From NCBI RefSeq assembly GCF_024172095.1, contig NZ_JAMZDX010000001.1, positions 772,001 through 836,000 of the forward strand: 64,000 nt of DNA. Direction: 5' to 3'. Position numbers and translations under genes: made by a program. Below are positions 16,758 to 26,240 of this stretch, piece by piece. The DNA is from Kitasatospora cinereorecta. Its GTDB lineage: Bacteria; Actinomycetota; Actinomycetes; Streptomycetales; Streptomycetaceae. How positions within the stretch are numbered: the first letter of the stretch is position 1; each line of letters starts with the position of its first letter. The notes under the pieces are model-generated. The model was not told the DNA's origin. It did not search any database and worked only from the letters and a program-made list of their open reading frames with translations.

Positions 16758-18371
16758 TCAGTTGACGTTGACCCCGCTCCAGGTCGCGGCCACCGCCTTG
16801 TACTCGGCCGAGGTCGAGCCGTACAGGTCGATCGCGGCCTTGAGGGTCGCCGTGCGGGCCGCCTTGTAGTTGGTGGTCGAGGTCATGTAGACGGTCAGCG
16901 CGCGGTACCAGATCTTGGCGGCCTTGTCGCGGCCGATGCCGGTGAGCTTGGCGCCGTTGGAGGTGGGCGAGTTGTAGCTGACGCCGTTGATGGTCTTGGC
17001 GCCGCTGCCCTCCGACAGCAGGTAGAAGAAGTGGTTGCCGACGCCCGAGGAGTAGTGGACGTCCTTGTTGCCGACGCCGGAGGACCAGTAGTCGGCCGAG
17101 GCGCCGTCCTTGGAGGGCTTGTCCATGTACCGCAGCGGGGTGCCGTTGCCGTTCAGGTTGAGGCGCTCGCCGATCAGGTAGTCCGGGGTGTCGGTGGGCA
17201 GGTTGGCGTAGAACTCCACCATGGTGCCGAAGATGTCGCTGGTCGACTCGTTGAGGCCGCCGGACTCGCCGGAGTAGTTCAGGCCCGCGGTGTTGGAGGT
17301 CACACCGTGGGTCATCTCGTGGCCGGCCACGTCGATGGCGGTCAGCGGGTGGTTGTTGCCCGAGCCGTCGCCGTACGTCATGCAGAAGCAGCCGTCGTCC
17401 CAGAACGCGTTGACGTAGTTGGACCCGTAGTGGACCTTGCTGTAGGCGCCGACGCCGTCGCCGCGGATGCCGCTGCGGCCGTGCACGTTCTTGTAGTAGT
17501 CCCAGGTCTTCGCGGCGCCGAACTGGGCGTCCACCGCGGCCGACTGGCCGTTGGACGCGAGGCCGTTGCCCCAGACGTTGTCGGCGTCGGTGTAGAGGGT
17601 GCCGTTCTTGTCCACGGTGTACTGGCCGCCGCGGGTGTTGTCCTTCAGCTGGTAGGTCGAACCCGTGTAGTTGGTGGTCAGGGTGACCGTGCCGTCGAAG
17701 ACGCCCTTGCCGGTGCCGGTGGCGTTGGAGGTCTGGATCTGCTCGTGCGAGTCGAGCAGCTCGCCGGTGGCGGCGTCGGTGACCAGCAGCTGGCGGCTCG
17801 GGGTGCCGTCGGCGCGCATGCCCTCGACGGTGGTCCGGTAGGCGAGCCGCGGGGTGCCGGAGGCGGCCCAGACCACCAGGGTGGCGGTGCCCGCGCCGGA
17901 GACCGAGGCCAGGGCGGCCTCGTCGGCGTCGTGGGCGCCGCCGACCAGTGCCCGGACCGCGCCGGTCGCCGTGGTGGCGGCCTGCTCGGCGGTCAGCTTC
18001 GGGGAGAGGGTCGCCGGGGCGATCGAGCCCTCGACCGCGCGGTCCACGCTCACCGCGCCCTTGGCGCTGGTGTGCACGACGAGGTCGCCGCCGAGCACCG
18101 GCAGGCCGGCGTAGGTGCGCTCGTAGCGGAAGTGGCGGGCGCCGTCGGCGTCGACCACGGCGTCCTTGACGACCAGCTTCTCCTGGCCGGTCAGGCCCAG
18201 CAGGCGGGCGTCGGAGACGGATTCGGCGCCGGCCCGGGCGAGCAGGTCGGCCCGCTGCTGGGCGGCGATCGGGGCGGGGGAGGCCTGGGCGGTGCCGGCG
18301 GCGACCTGGATCGCTCCGGCCAGCAGGGCCGAGGTGGAGAGGACGGCTCCGACTGTCAGCATGCGCTTCAC
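16758..18371 (-). CDS. secreted M4 (thermolysin-like) metallopeptidase
   Basis: 537-residue preproenzyme. A Sec signal peptide (about 1-30) precedes an FTP/PepSY propeptide (about 50-205) and the M4 catalytic domain. The zinc site is HEMTH at 351-355 with the third ligand Glu375 in GGLNESTSD; CFCMTYGDG just before probably forms a disulfide. The C-terminal domain includes GIGRDKAAKIWYRALT and ends SGVNVN. It is a close paralogue of 18695-20341, pointing to a tandem duplication. Likely extracellular protein degradation, perhaps during development. Confidence 0.95.
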   Translation of the reverse strand: MKRMLTVGAVLSTSALLAGAIQVAAGTAQASPAPIAAQQRADLLARAGAESVSDARLLGLTGQEKLVVKDAVVDADGARHFRYERTYAGLPVLGGDLVVHTSAKGAVSVDRAVEGSIAPATLSPKLTAEQAATTATGAVRALVGGAHDADEAALASVSGAGTATLVVWAASGTPRLAYRTTVEGMRADGTPSRQLLVTDAATGELLDSHEQIQTSNATGTGKGVFDGTVTLTTNYTGSTYQLKDNTRGGQYTVDKNGTLYTDADNVWGNGLASNGQSAAVDAQFGAAKTWDYYKNVHGRSGIRGDGVGAYSKVHYGSNYVNAFWDDGCFCMTYGDGSGNNHPLTAIDVAGHEMTHGVTSNTAGLNYSGESGGLNESTSDIFGTMVEFYANLPTDTPDYLIGERLNLNGNGTPLRYMDKPSKDGASADYWSSGVGNKDVHYSSGVGNHFFYLLSEGSGAKTINGVSYNSPTSNGAKLTGIGRDKAAKIWYRALTVYMTSTTNYKAARTATLKAAIDLYGSTSAEYKAVAATWSGVNVN

Positions 18372-18536
18372 GTTCCGGTTCCTTCCGGATCAGCCGCGGG
18401 TACGCGGCCGCACCCGTCCCGGGGCACCGGATTCGGCGCCGACTTGGGGCGGAACGGGCGCTGACGTGCTGGTGGTGCTGCTCCGTGCGGATCGGGGCGC
18501 CGCGGCGAAGGTGGGGTGGCCGGCAGGCGCCGTACG

Positions 18537-18603
18537 GGGCTTTGCAGAAGCTTGGCAAGCCGATGGCAAAAATGACAGGCCCATGCCAAAGGTTGGCCGG
18601 AAT
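18537..18603 (-). promoter_or_regulatory. conserved upstream block and AdpA-like box of the first M4 gene
   Basis: The 323-base gap 18372-18694 holds this block, the promoter of the 16758-18371 peptidase and the terminator of the next gene. CAGAAGC (18545-18551) and AAATGACAG (18570-18578) recur upstream of the other M4 gene with the same 25-base spacing. TGGCCGGAAT (18594-18603) fits the AdpA consensus TGGCSNGWWY exactly. The CAGAAGC motif lies about 174 bases from the start codon. Regulation by AdpA is inference. Confidence 0.5.
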
Positions 18604-18626
18604 CCGCCACGCCCCGGGAATTGGTA

Positions 18627-18667
18627 CGCGGCCGCTGGGCTCCCCTCCGGAGGGCCCAGCGGCCGCG
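18627..18667 (-). terminator. hairpin terminator of the second M4 gene
   Basis: CGCGGCCGCTGGGC (18627-18640) pairs exactly with 18654-18667, giving a 14-base stem. It lies 28 bases beyond the stop of the 18695-20341 peptidase. Confidence 0.75.
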
Positions 18668-18694
18668 GGTCTGTCAGGCCGGGCGGTCGTTACG

Positions 18695-20341
18695 TCAGTT
18701 GACGTTGACCCCGGACCAGGCCGCCGCGACGGCGTTGTACTCGGCCGAGCCGGCCCCGTACAGGTCCTTCGCCGCGTTCAGCGTGCCGGTGCGGGCACCG
18801 GCGTAGTTGGTGGTCGAGGTGAAGTACACGGTCAGCGCGCGGTACCAGATCTGCGCCGCCTTGTCGCGGCCGATCCCGGTCAGCGTGGAGCCGTTGTACG
18901 TCGGCGAGTTGTAGCTGACGCCGTTGATGGTCTTGGCGCCGCTGCCCTCGGCCAGCAGGTAGAAGAAGTGGTTCGCCACACCCGAGGAGTAGTGGACGTC
19001 CTTGCTGCCGACGGTGGAGGACCAGTAGTCGGCCGAACCGCCGTCCTTGGAGGGCTTGTCCATGTAGCGCAGCGGGGTGCCGTCGCCGTTGAGGTTGATC
19101 AGCTCGCCGATGAGGTAGTCGGGCTTGTCCTTCGGCGCGTTGGCGTAGAACTCCACCATCGTGCCCATGATGTCCGAGGTGGCCTCGTTCAGGCCGCCGG
19201 ACTCACCCGAGTAGTTCAGGCCGGCCGTGTTGGCGGTGACGCCGTGGCTCATCTCGTGGCCCGAGACGTCCAGTTCGGTCAGCGGGTGGGTGTTGGAGGC
19301 GCCGTCGCCGTACGTCATGCAGAAGCAGGAGTCGTCCCAGAACGCGTTGACGTAGTTGCGGCCGTAGTGGACCCGGCTGAAGGCGCCGACACCGTCGTTG
19401 CGGATGCCGTTGCGGCCGAAGGTGTTCTTGTAGAAGTCCCAGGTGACCGCCGCGCCGTACTGCGCGTCGACCGCCGCGGAGGCGGCGTCGGAGACCGCGC
19501 CGTTGCCCCAGGCGTTGTCGCTGTCGGTGAAGAGGGTGCCGTTGCCCGAGGTCCTGTTCTTCAGGTTGGTGGTGTACTGGCCGCCGCGGCTGGCGTCCTT
19601 CAGCTGGTACGTCGAACCCGTGTAGTTCGTGGTCAGCGGGACGCTGCCGACGAACAGGCCGTTGCCGGTGCCGGTCGCGTTGGCGGTCTGGATCTGCTCG
19701 TGGGTGGAGAGCACCGCACCGGTGGCGGCGTCGCTCACGATCAGCTGGCGGCTCGGGGTGCCGTCGGCGCGCATGCCCTCGACGGTGGTGCGGTACGCCA
19801 GGCGCGGGGCGCCGTCGGCGGCCCAGACCACCAGCTCGGCGCCGCGGGCCTGGGTGACCGAGGTGAGCGCGGCCTCGTCCTTGTCCTGGGTGATGCCCAC
19901 GGTGGACTGCACGGCGCCGGTCGCCTTGGCGGCGGCCTGGTCGGCGGAGAGCTTCGGGCTCAGCGAGGCCGGGGCGATGGAGCCCTTCACGGCGACGTCG
20001 CTGGTCTTCACCGCGCCCTTGGCGTCCTGGTGGACGACGAGGTCGCCGCCGAGCACCGGCATGCCGGCGAAGGTGCGCTCGTAACGGAAGTGGCGGGTGC
20101 CGTCGGCGTCGACGACGGCGTCCTTGACGACCAGCTTCTCCTGGCCGCCGAGGCCGAGGGCCTTGGCCGCGGCGGGGGCCTGGGCGTTGGCGAGAGAGAG
20201 GAGTTCACCGCGGTGCTGGGCGGCCGCAGACTGGCCGACGGGGGCGGGGGCGGCCTGGGCGATACCGGCGCTCACCTGGATCGCGCTGGCGAGGATGGCC
20301 GAGGCAGAGAGAACGGCGCCGACTGCGAGCTTGCGCTTCAC
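18695..20341 (-). CDS. secreted M4 (thermolysin-like) metallopeptidase, paralogue
   Basis: 548-residue preproenzyme arranged like 16758-18371: signal peptide, FTP/PepSY propeptide and M4 domain. Zinc motif HEMSH is at 362-366 with Glu386 in GGLNEATSD. The C-terminus again ends SGVNVN. Long identical stretches (RTTVEGMRADGTPSRQL) and a conserved upstream block support recent tandem duplication; the propeptide and one loop (TTNLKNRTSGNGTLF) have diverged. Each gene has its own promoter and terminator. The two may differ in specificity or timing. Confidence 0.95.
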   Translation of the reverse strand: MKRKLAVGAVLSASAILASAIQVSAGIAQAAPAPVGQSAAAQHRGELLSLANAQAPAAAKALGLGGQEKLVVKDAVVDADGTRHFRYERTFAGMPVLGGDLVVHQDAKGAVKTSDVAVKGSIAPASLSPKLSADQAAAKATGAVQSTVGITQDKDEAALTSVTQARGAELVVWAADGAPRLAYRTTVEGMRADGTPSRQLIVSDAATGAVLSTHEQIQTANATGTGNGLFVGSVPLTTNYTGSTYQLKDASRGGQYTTNLKNRTSGNGTLFTDSDNAWGNGAVSDAASAAVDAQYGAAVTWDFYKNTFGRNGIRNDGVGAFSRVHYGRNYVNAFWDDSCFCMTYGDGASNTHPLTELDVSGHEMSHGVTANTAGLNYSGESGGLNEATSDIMGTMVEFYANAPKDKPDYLIGELINLNGDGTPLRYMDKPSKDGGSADYWSSTVGSKDVHYSSGVANHFFYLLAEGSGAKTINGVSYNSPTYNGSTLTGIGRDKAAQIWYRALTVYFTSTTNYAGARTGTLNAAKDLYGAGSAEYNAVAAAWSGVNVN

Positions 20342-20497
20342 GTACGGGTTTCCTTCCGGACCAACCGCGTGTGGGCGGTCGCGCGCCGCTCCGGGGCACC
20401 GGGGTTAGTGCCTGCTGGGGCGGAACGGGCGCTGACGTGCTGCTCCGTGCGGTCAACCGACACCTGGCGGCGGGTGGGGGGCCGGCGGGTGTCGAAC

Positions 20498-20542
20498 GGG
20501 GCTGGCCAGAAGCATGACAATCACTCAAATGAAATGACAGCG
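20498..20542 (-). promoter_or_regulatory. conserved upstream block of the second M4 gene
   Basis: CAGAAGC (20507-20513) and AAATGACAG (20532-20540) reproduce the block at 18545-18578, with identical 25-base spacing and a similar distance (about 166 bases) to the start. TGGCCAGAAG (20503-20512) matches the AdpA consensus at nine of ten bases. Confidence 0.5.
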
Positions 20543-20806
20543 TTGCGGCAATAGTTGGCAAACTCTCGCCAGCACCCGATGTATGCAGGTCAACCGAGTC
20601 GGCTGGTTTCACCGCGAACGAAGGCTCTGCGGTCTGCGCAGACGCCAACTCTGGTTATTTCACTGAATATTGCCCGAATATCCGGCGTAGGGATTCGCCA
20701 GTTCGGCCCGCCGAAGATCGTTGGCGTGATCCCGCCAAGTACCGGCCCTTGTCCAGCATCGTGGACACCTGCTACCCCGCCCCTCACCCGCCGGTACGGT
20801 GGAAAG
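20543..20806. other. intergenic region before marR
   Basis: The rest of the 465-base gap between the second M4 gene and marR. It includes an AT-richer stretch (about 20640-20690) and TACGGT (20795-20800), which lies six bases before the marR GTG. No coding signal was recognised. Confidence 0.35.
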
Positions 20807-21379
20807 GTGCCCAAGCCCCTCGCCCTCGACTTCGACCCGATCGCCCGCGCCGACGAGCTGTGGACCCGCCGCTGGGGCGGCGTCCCCTCGATGGCGGCGA
20901 TCACCTCGGTGATGCGCGCCCACCAGATCCTGCTCTCCCGCGTCGACGCGGTGGTCAAGCCCTACGGCCTGACCTTCGCCCGCTACGAGGCCCTGGTGCT
21001 GCTCACCTTCAGCCGCACCGGCGAGCTCCCGCTCTCCAAGATCGGCGAACGGCTGATGGTCCACCCCACCAGCGTCACCAACACCGTCGACCGCCTGGAG
21101 CGGGCCGGCCTGGTCGCCCGCCGCCCCAACCCGCTCGACGGCCGCGGCGTCCTCGCCACCATCACCGACCGCGGCCGCGAGGTGGTCGAGCAGGCCACCC
21201 GCGAACTGATGGCCATCGACTTCGGCCTGGAGGGCTACGACGCCGACCAGTGCCAGCAGGTGTTCGACCTGCTGCGACCGCTGCGCGTGGCCGCCGGCGA
21301 CTTCGCCCCGCACAGCGGGGCGCACGCTGCGGCGCACGGCGAACCGGGTGAGCAGGGCCACGGCGGGGGAGCGGTGTAG
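20807..21379 (+). CDS. MarR-family transcriptional regulator
   Basis: 190-residue MarR protein. The N-terminal part (PKPLALDFDPIARADELWTRRWG) is typical of actinobacterial MarR proteins near icmA. The HTH region is LPLSKIGERLMVHPTSVTNTVDRLERAGLVARR, with wing PNPLDGRGVLATITDRG. The C-terminus is His/Gly-rich (HSGAHAAAHGEPGEQGHGGG), possibly metal-binding. GTG 20807 is chosen; the frame is open further upstream without a plausible start. The DUF3817 gene follows 20 bases later, probably co-transcribed. Confidence 0.9.
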   Translation: MPKPLALDFDPIARADELWTRRWGGVPSMAAITSVMRAHQILLSRVDAVVKPYGLTFARYEALVLLTFSRTGELPLSKIGERLMVHPTSVTNTVDRLERAGLVARRPNPLDGRGVLATITDRGREVVEQATRELMAIDFGLEGYDADQCQQVFDLLRPLRVAAGDFAPHSGAHAAAHGEPGEQGHGGGAV

Positions 21380-21399
21380 GGGCGGTTACCCTCGATGCC

Positions 21400-21732
21400 A
21401 TGAAGCAGAGTGTGCTGACCCGCTACCGGGCGCTGGCCTACATCACCGGTGTCCTCCTGATCCTGCTCACCCTCGGGGTGATCGCCAAGTACGTCCTGGA
21501 CATCTCCGGTGCGGCCGGTTTCACCACCGCGGTCGGCATCGCGCACGGCTGGCTGTACGTGGTCTACCTGGTGCTCGCCTTCGACCTGGGCACCAAGGCC
21601 AAGTGGCCGCTCCCCAAGCTCGCCTGGATCCTGCTCGCCGGCACCATCCCGACCGCCGCGTTCTTCGTCGAGCGCAAGGTCTCCCGCGAGGTCGCCCCGC
21701 TGATCGTCGCCCCGGAGCCCGCCGCCGTCTGA
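21400..21732 (+). CDS. DUF3817 integral membrane protein
   Basis: 110 residues, three membrane spans, with the family motifs ITGVLLILLTLGVIAKYV, GIAHGWLYVVYLV and GTIPTAAFFVERKV. Paralogue of 16419-16736. Directly follows marR, so probably regulated with it. A perfect hairpin with a T-run follows the stop. Function unknown. Confidence 0.88.
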   Translation: MKQSVLTRYRALAYITGVLLILLTLGVIAKYVLDISGAAGFTTAVGIAHGWLYVVYLVLAFDLGTKAKWPLPKLAWILLAGTIPTAAFFVERKVSREVAPLIVAPEPAAV

Positions 21733-21754
21733 CCGGCCGCCGCCACCCTCTGCC

Positions 21755-21791
21755 GGCGCCCCTCCCGTACCGCACGGGAGGGGCGCCTTTT
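21755..21791 (+). terminator. rho-independent terminator
   Basis: GGCGCCCCTCCCGT (21755-21768) pairs exactly with 21774-21787, followed by TTTT. The 14-base stem ends the marR-DUF3817 unit and insulates it from icmA. Confidence 0.9.
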
Positions 21792-21833
21792 GCGTTGATG
21801 TGACCTCCGGCGGCGCGGGTTGCTGTCGACAGA

Positions 21834-21872
21834 TAGTAGGACGTCCGAGTAAATTGGTAGGACGTCCTAGTA
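21834..21872 (+). promoter_or_regulatory. paired TAGGACGTCC sites upstream of icmA
   Basis: TAGGACGTCC occurs at 21837-21846 and 21858-21867, exactly 21 bases apart, two helical turns. The second copy is part of a perfect 12-base palindrome TAGGACGTCCTA; the flanks (AGTA) also repeat. The pair lies 35-70 bases before the icmA start and is the only such repeat noticed here. It looks like a cooperative operator. The regulator (the MarR or TetR nearby, or another) is not identified. Confidence 0.6.
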
Positions 21873-21906
21873 GTAGCCGTCCCCGACGACGTGGCGGCCG
21901 TACGGA

Positions 21907-23607
<1,701 letters not shown>

Positions 23608-23633
23608 GCCGGGCAGGAGCCGCAGAGCCGTAC

Positions 23634-23663
23634 GGGGCGTCGGGAGAACCCTCCCGGCGCCCC
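23634..23663. terminator. hairpin between icmA and tetR
   Basis: GGGGCG-T-CGGGAG (23634-23646) faces CTCCCGGCGCCCC (23651-23663), with one mismatched pair and a four-base loop. It can terminate both convergent genes. Confidence 0.65.
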
Positions 23664-23683
23664 TGCGCGTTCCCGGGGAGCGG

Positions 23684-24328
23684 CTAGCAGGTGGTCCCCG
23701 GGAAGGCGTTCAGCAGCAGGGTCGCGAAGCGGTGGATCCACTCCTGGGTGACCGGGCGGCCACTGACCAGCAGGCGGTGCTCGACGGTGCCGGCGATGGT
23801 GTCGAAGATGATGTCGATCTCCTCGCAGGCGGCGTGCTCGTCCTCGTCGGGGACCATCTCGCCGCGCGCCTGGGCGTTGGCCCGGCCCTGCTGCACGAGG
23901 ACCTTCTGCGGTTCGACGATCTGTTCCTGGATGCGCCGGCGCAGCTGCGGGTCGCGGCTGCCCTCGGCGAACAGCGCCAGCAGCGCGGCCTGGGTCTCGG
24001 GCCGGCTGAGCAGGTCGGCGAACTGGGCGACCACGGCCTCGACGTCGGCCTGGAGGCTGCCCATGTCGGCGACCTCGAGCTGGTCGAACAGGATCGCCAT
24101 GGCGTCCACCACCAGCTCGTTCTTGGACGGCCAGCGCCGGTAGAGGGTGGTCTTGGCGACGCCCGCGCGGGTGGCGACGTCGCCCATGGTCAGGCCGCCC
24201 CAGCCCAGTTCGGCGAGGGCCTGCCGGGTCGCCTCCAGGATCGCGAGGTCGGCGGCAGCGCTGCGGGGCCGGCCCTTGCCGCGGGTGGGGGCGGCGGGCT
24301 CGGCGGGCTGCTGGGTGGTGGGGGCCAC
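23684..24328 (-). CDS. TetR-family transcriptional regulator
   Basis: 214 residues. HTH is at about residues 30-75 (ADLAILEATRQALAELGWGGLTMGDVATRAGVAKTTLYRRWPSKNELVVDA), followed by a helical ligand domain with a C-terminal TetR_C-like segment (IDIIFDTIAGTVEHRLLVSGRPV). GTG 24328 is chosen because GGAGG lies seven bases upstream; the ORF is open 24 codons further. A TTAC-N6-GTAA dyad lies just upstream (24345-24358), probably its own operator, and the same dyad precedes the operon at 26241. The ligand is unknown. Confidence 0.92.
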   Translation of the reverse strand: MAPTTQQPAEPAAPTRGKGRPRSAAADLAILEATRQALAELGWGGLTMGDVATRAGVAKTTLYRRWPSKNELVVDAMAILFDQLEVADMGSLQADVEAVVAQFADLLSRPETQAALLALFAEGSRDPQLRRRIQEQIVEPQKVLVQQGRANAQARGEMVPDEDEHAACEEIDIIFDTIAGTVEHRLLVSGRPVTQEWIHRFATLLLNAFPGTTC

Positions 24329-24344
24329 CGAGCCTCCTTGCGGT

Positions 24345-24358
24345 TTACCGGGAAGTAA
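24345..24358 (-). promoter_or_regulatory. TTAC-N6-GTAA dyad before tetR
   Basis: TTACCGGGAAGTAA lies 17 bases before the tetR start codon. It agrees at 11 of 14 positions with TTACCCGTCAGTAA at 25892-25905, with further agreement outside (G at -2, C at +1). Such dyads are typical TetR operators; autoregulation is inferred. Confidence 0.55.
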
Positions 24359-24662
24359 CTTGGGACTGACACCGTAGCGAGCGGGTGGGGCTTCCGGCAT
24401 CGGGCCGCGCCGGGAAAGTGGGACAGCTCACGTCCCCGATGCGTCCGAAGGGCTTGCGGGACGGGCCCCCGGGGCAGATACGCTACGACCAGTAGCGAAA
24501 GAGCGACGACCGAACGCGCCTTCCCACGGGATCGGGAGGGCGCCCGGCGCGGGTGGGGATCCGCGCCGCACACGGCAGCACGACGCGCGGGGCATCGGCC
24601 CGATACGACCTTTTCCGGGCGGATGGCGCCCGTTAGCGCCGCCGACGGGGGAGGATGGTGCC
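24359..24662. other. intergenic region between divergent tetR and thioredoxin genes
   Basis: Together with 24329-24358 this is a 334-base gap. It contains a perfect dyad CGCTAC-N5-GTAGCG (24481-24497), another candidate operator, and probably the tetR -35 and thioredoxin promoters. No coding potential was recognised; the long minus-strand frames here are shadows. Confidence 0.4.
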
Positions 24663-25643
24663 ATGCAGTCACGGAATACGCGTCTCAACAGCTCCGCCCT
24701 GCGCGGCGCGGTGGACCTCGCCGCGGTGAAGGCGGCCGGAGAGGCCGCCCACAAGGCCGAGCAGGCCCGGGCCGAACGGGCCCGCCAGGCGGAGGCCGGC
24801 GGCGGCGAACCGGCCGACGCCCACCAGCTCGTCCTCGACGTCACCGAGGAGACCTTCGAGACCGAGGTCGTGCAGCGCTCGACCGAGGTCCCCGTCGTGG
24901 TCGACTTCTGGGCCGACTGGTGCGGCCCGTGCAAGCAGCTCAGCCCGATCCTGGAGCGCCTGGCCGAGGAGTACGCCGGCCGGATCGTGCTCGCCAAGAT
25001 CGACGTCGAGGCCAACCAGCTGCTGGCCCAGCAGTTCGGCATCCAGTCCATCCCGGCCGTGATGGCGGTGGTGGCCGGCCAGCTCGTCCCGCTGTTCCAG
25101 GGCGCGGAGAGCGAGGCCAACGTCCGCAAGGTGCTGGACCAGCTGATCGCCGTCGCCGAGCAGCGCTTCGGCGTGGTCGGCCTGAACGTCGCGGGTGGCG
25201 AGCGGCCCGCGGCCGCCCCGGTGGCGCCTACCGACCCGGTGCTGGAGGCCGCGCACGAGGCGCTGGACCGCGGCGACCTGGGCGGCGCCATCCAGGCCTA
25301 CCAGAACGTGCTGTCCGAGCGGCCGGGCCACCAGGAGGCCAAGCTCGGCCTGGCCCAGGCCCAGCTGCTGCACCGGGTGGAGGCGCTGGACCCGCAGGAG
25401 GTGCGGGCCGCCGCGGCGCAGGGCCCCAAGGACGTCGAGGCGCAGCTGCGCGCGGCCGACCTGGACCTGGTCGGCGGGCACGTCGAGGACGCCTTCGGCC
25501 GGCTGGTCGACACGGTCTCCCGGACGTTCGGCGAGGACCGCGACACGGTCCGGCTGCGCCTGCTGGAGCTGTTCGAGGTGATCGGCCCGGACGACCCGCG
25601 GGTGATCGCCGCGCGCGGTGCGCTGGCGCGGGTGCTGTTCTAG
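24663..25643 (+). CDS. thioredoxin-TPR protein (CnoX/YbbN type)
   Basis: 326 residues. An Ala/Glu-rich N-terminus (about 1-52) precedes a thioredoxin fold with active site WCGPC at 86-90 (VVDFWADWCGPCKQLSPILERLAEEY) and cis-Pro loop SIPAV. After a linker, TPR-like helices fill about 190-326 (VLEAAHEALDRGDLGGAIQAYQNVL...). The family covers redox chaperones/holdases interacting with unfolded proteins. Its WCGPC, unlike SXXC members such as E. coli CnoX, suggests redox activity. Monocistronic. Confidence 0.88.
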   Translation: MQSRNTRLNSSALRGAVDLAAVKAAGEAAHKAEQARAERARQAEAGGGEPADAHQLVLDVTEETFETEVVQRSTEVPVVVDFWADWCGPCKQLSPILERLAEEYAGRIVLAKIDVEANQLLAQQFGIQSIPAVMAVVAGQLVPLFQGAESEANVRKVLDQLIAVAEQRFGVVGLNVAGGERPAAAPVAPTDPVLEAAHEALDRGDLGGAIQAYQNVLSERPGHQEAKLGLAQAQLLHRVEALDPQEVRAAAAQGPKDVEAQLRAADLDLVGGHVEDAFGRLVDTVSRTFGEDRDTVRLRLLELFEVIGPDDPRVIAARGALARVLF

Positions 25644-25748
25644 CCGGGGATCCGTCACCGGCCCCCGGTGGCACGGCAGATGACCTGCGGTGTCGCGGGG
25701 ATTTGACGACAATCGGGCGCAATCCACACAGCTTTATCAAATCTTGAT

Positions 25749-25790
25749 AACACCGACCGCCGGTCACCTCGGGTGATCGGCGGTGGTGTT
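25749..25790 (+). terminator. hairpin terminator of the thioredoxin gene
   Basis: AACACCGACCGCCGGTCACC (25749-25768) faces GGTGATCGGCGGTGGTGTT (about 25772-25790), pairing throughout except for one bulge and one mismatch. A T-rich stretch follows. Confidence 0.8.
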
Positions 25791-25891
25791 TCGTCCGTGT
25801 TTCGCCCGGATGGCGATGGGTCTCCAGGGGGCGAATCTCACGCAGAGTGATGACGAGCCCGGGTTCATGATCGACGACATCCATTGTTGGA

Positions 25892-25905
25892 TTACCCGTC
25901 AGTAA
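25892..25905 (+). promoter_or_regulatory. TTAC-N6-GTAA dyad before the DUF6230 operon
   Basis: TTACCCGTCAGTAA, with GATTACC...AGTAAC around it, lies about 335 bases before the DUF6230 gene. It matches the dyad next to tetR (24345-24358) at 11 of 14 bases, suggesting the same regulator binds both. The intervening sequence may be a long 5' leader. This is part of the 597-base non-coding gap 25644-26240. Confidence 0.5.
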
Positions 25906-25950
25906 CGCACCCCTTGTGCTTCGCCCGGGATTCAAGCACGATCGGCCACG

Positions 25951-26059
25951 CCCGGTCCCTCCCGTTCGGAGGGATCCCCACCGGGTGACCGCCGGCCCCG
26001 GTCGGCGGTTGTGAGGACAGGGGGGTAGCCGCAGATCCCACACCGCGGTTCCTGTCCTC
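25951..26059 (+). promoter_or_regulatory. three consecutive hairpins in the leader of the DUF6230 operon
   Basis: Outer CCCGGT/ACCGGG pairs at 25951-25956 and 25980-25985 enclose CCCTCC/GGAGGG. ACCGCCG/CGGCGGT spans 25988-26009. GAGGACAGG (26013-26021) pairs with CCTGTCCTC (26051-26059), with inner CCGC/GCGG pairs. The hairpins are only 2-3 bases apart, looking like a structured RNA leader, although I recognise no riboswitch family. The remaining 180 bases before the ATG contain no clear structure. Confidence 0.4.
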
Positions 26060-26240
26060 TGGTGGTCGCGCATCCCGCGCGGCCGCACGGTTGTCGCTCG
26101 GGGGTGATCGCCGACGTCGGAGACGACGCGCCGGCGCTCTCCGCTACCGAGGACGTAGCTCTCTCCCATCCCGGGCCGGGCCCTGTGCGGGACGCACCGG
26201 ACATCCGGCCGGAGATGTACGTCCTAGAAGGAGGACATGC

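Noticed and set aside
25951..26059. Assignment as a ydaO/c-di-AMP riboswitch
   Set aside because: Leader position and hairpins fit loosely, but I cannot find the conserved core of that riboswitch and the downstream gene is not a typical target.
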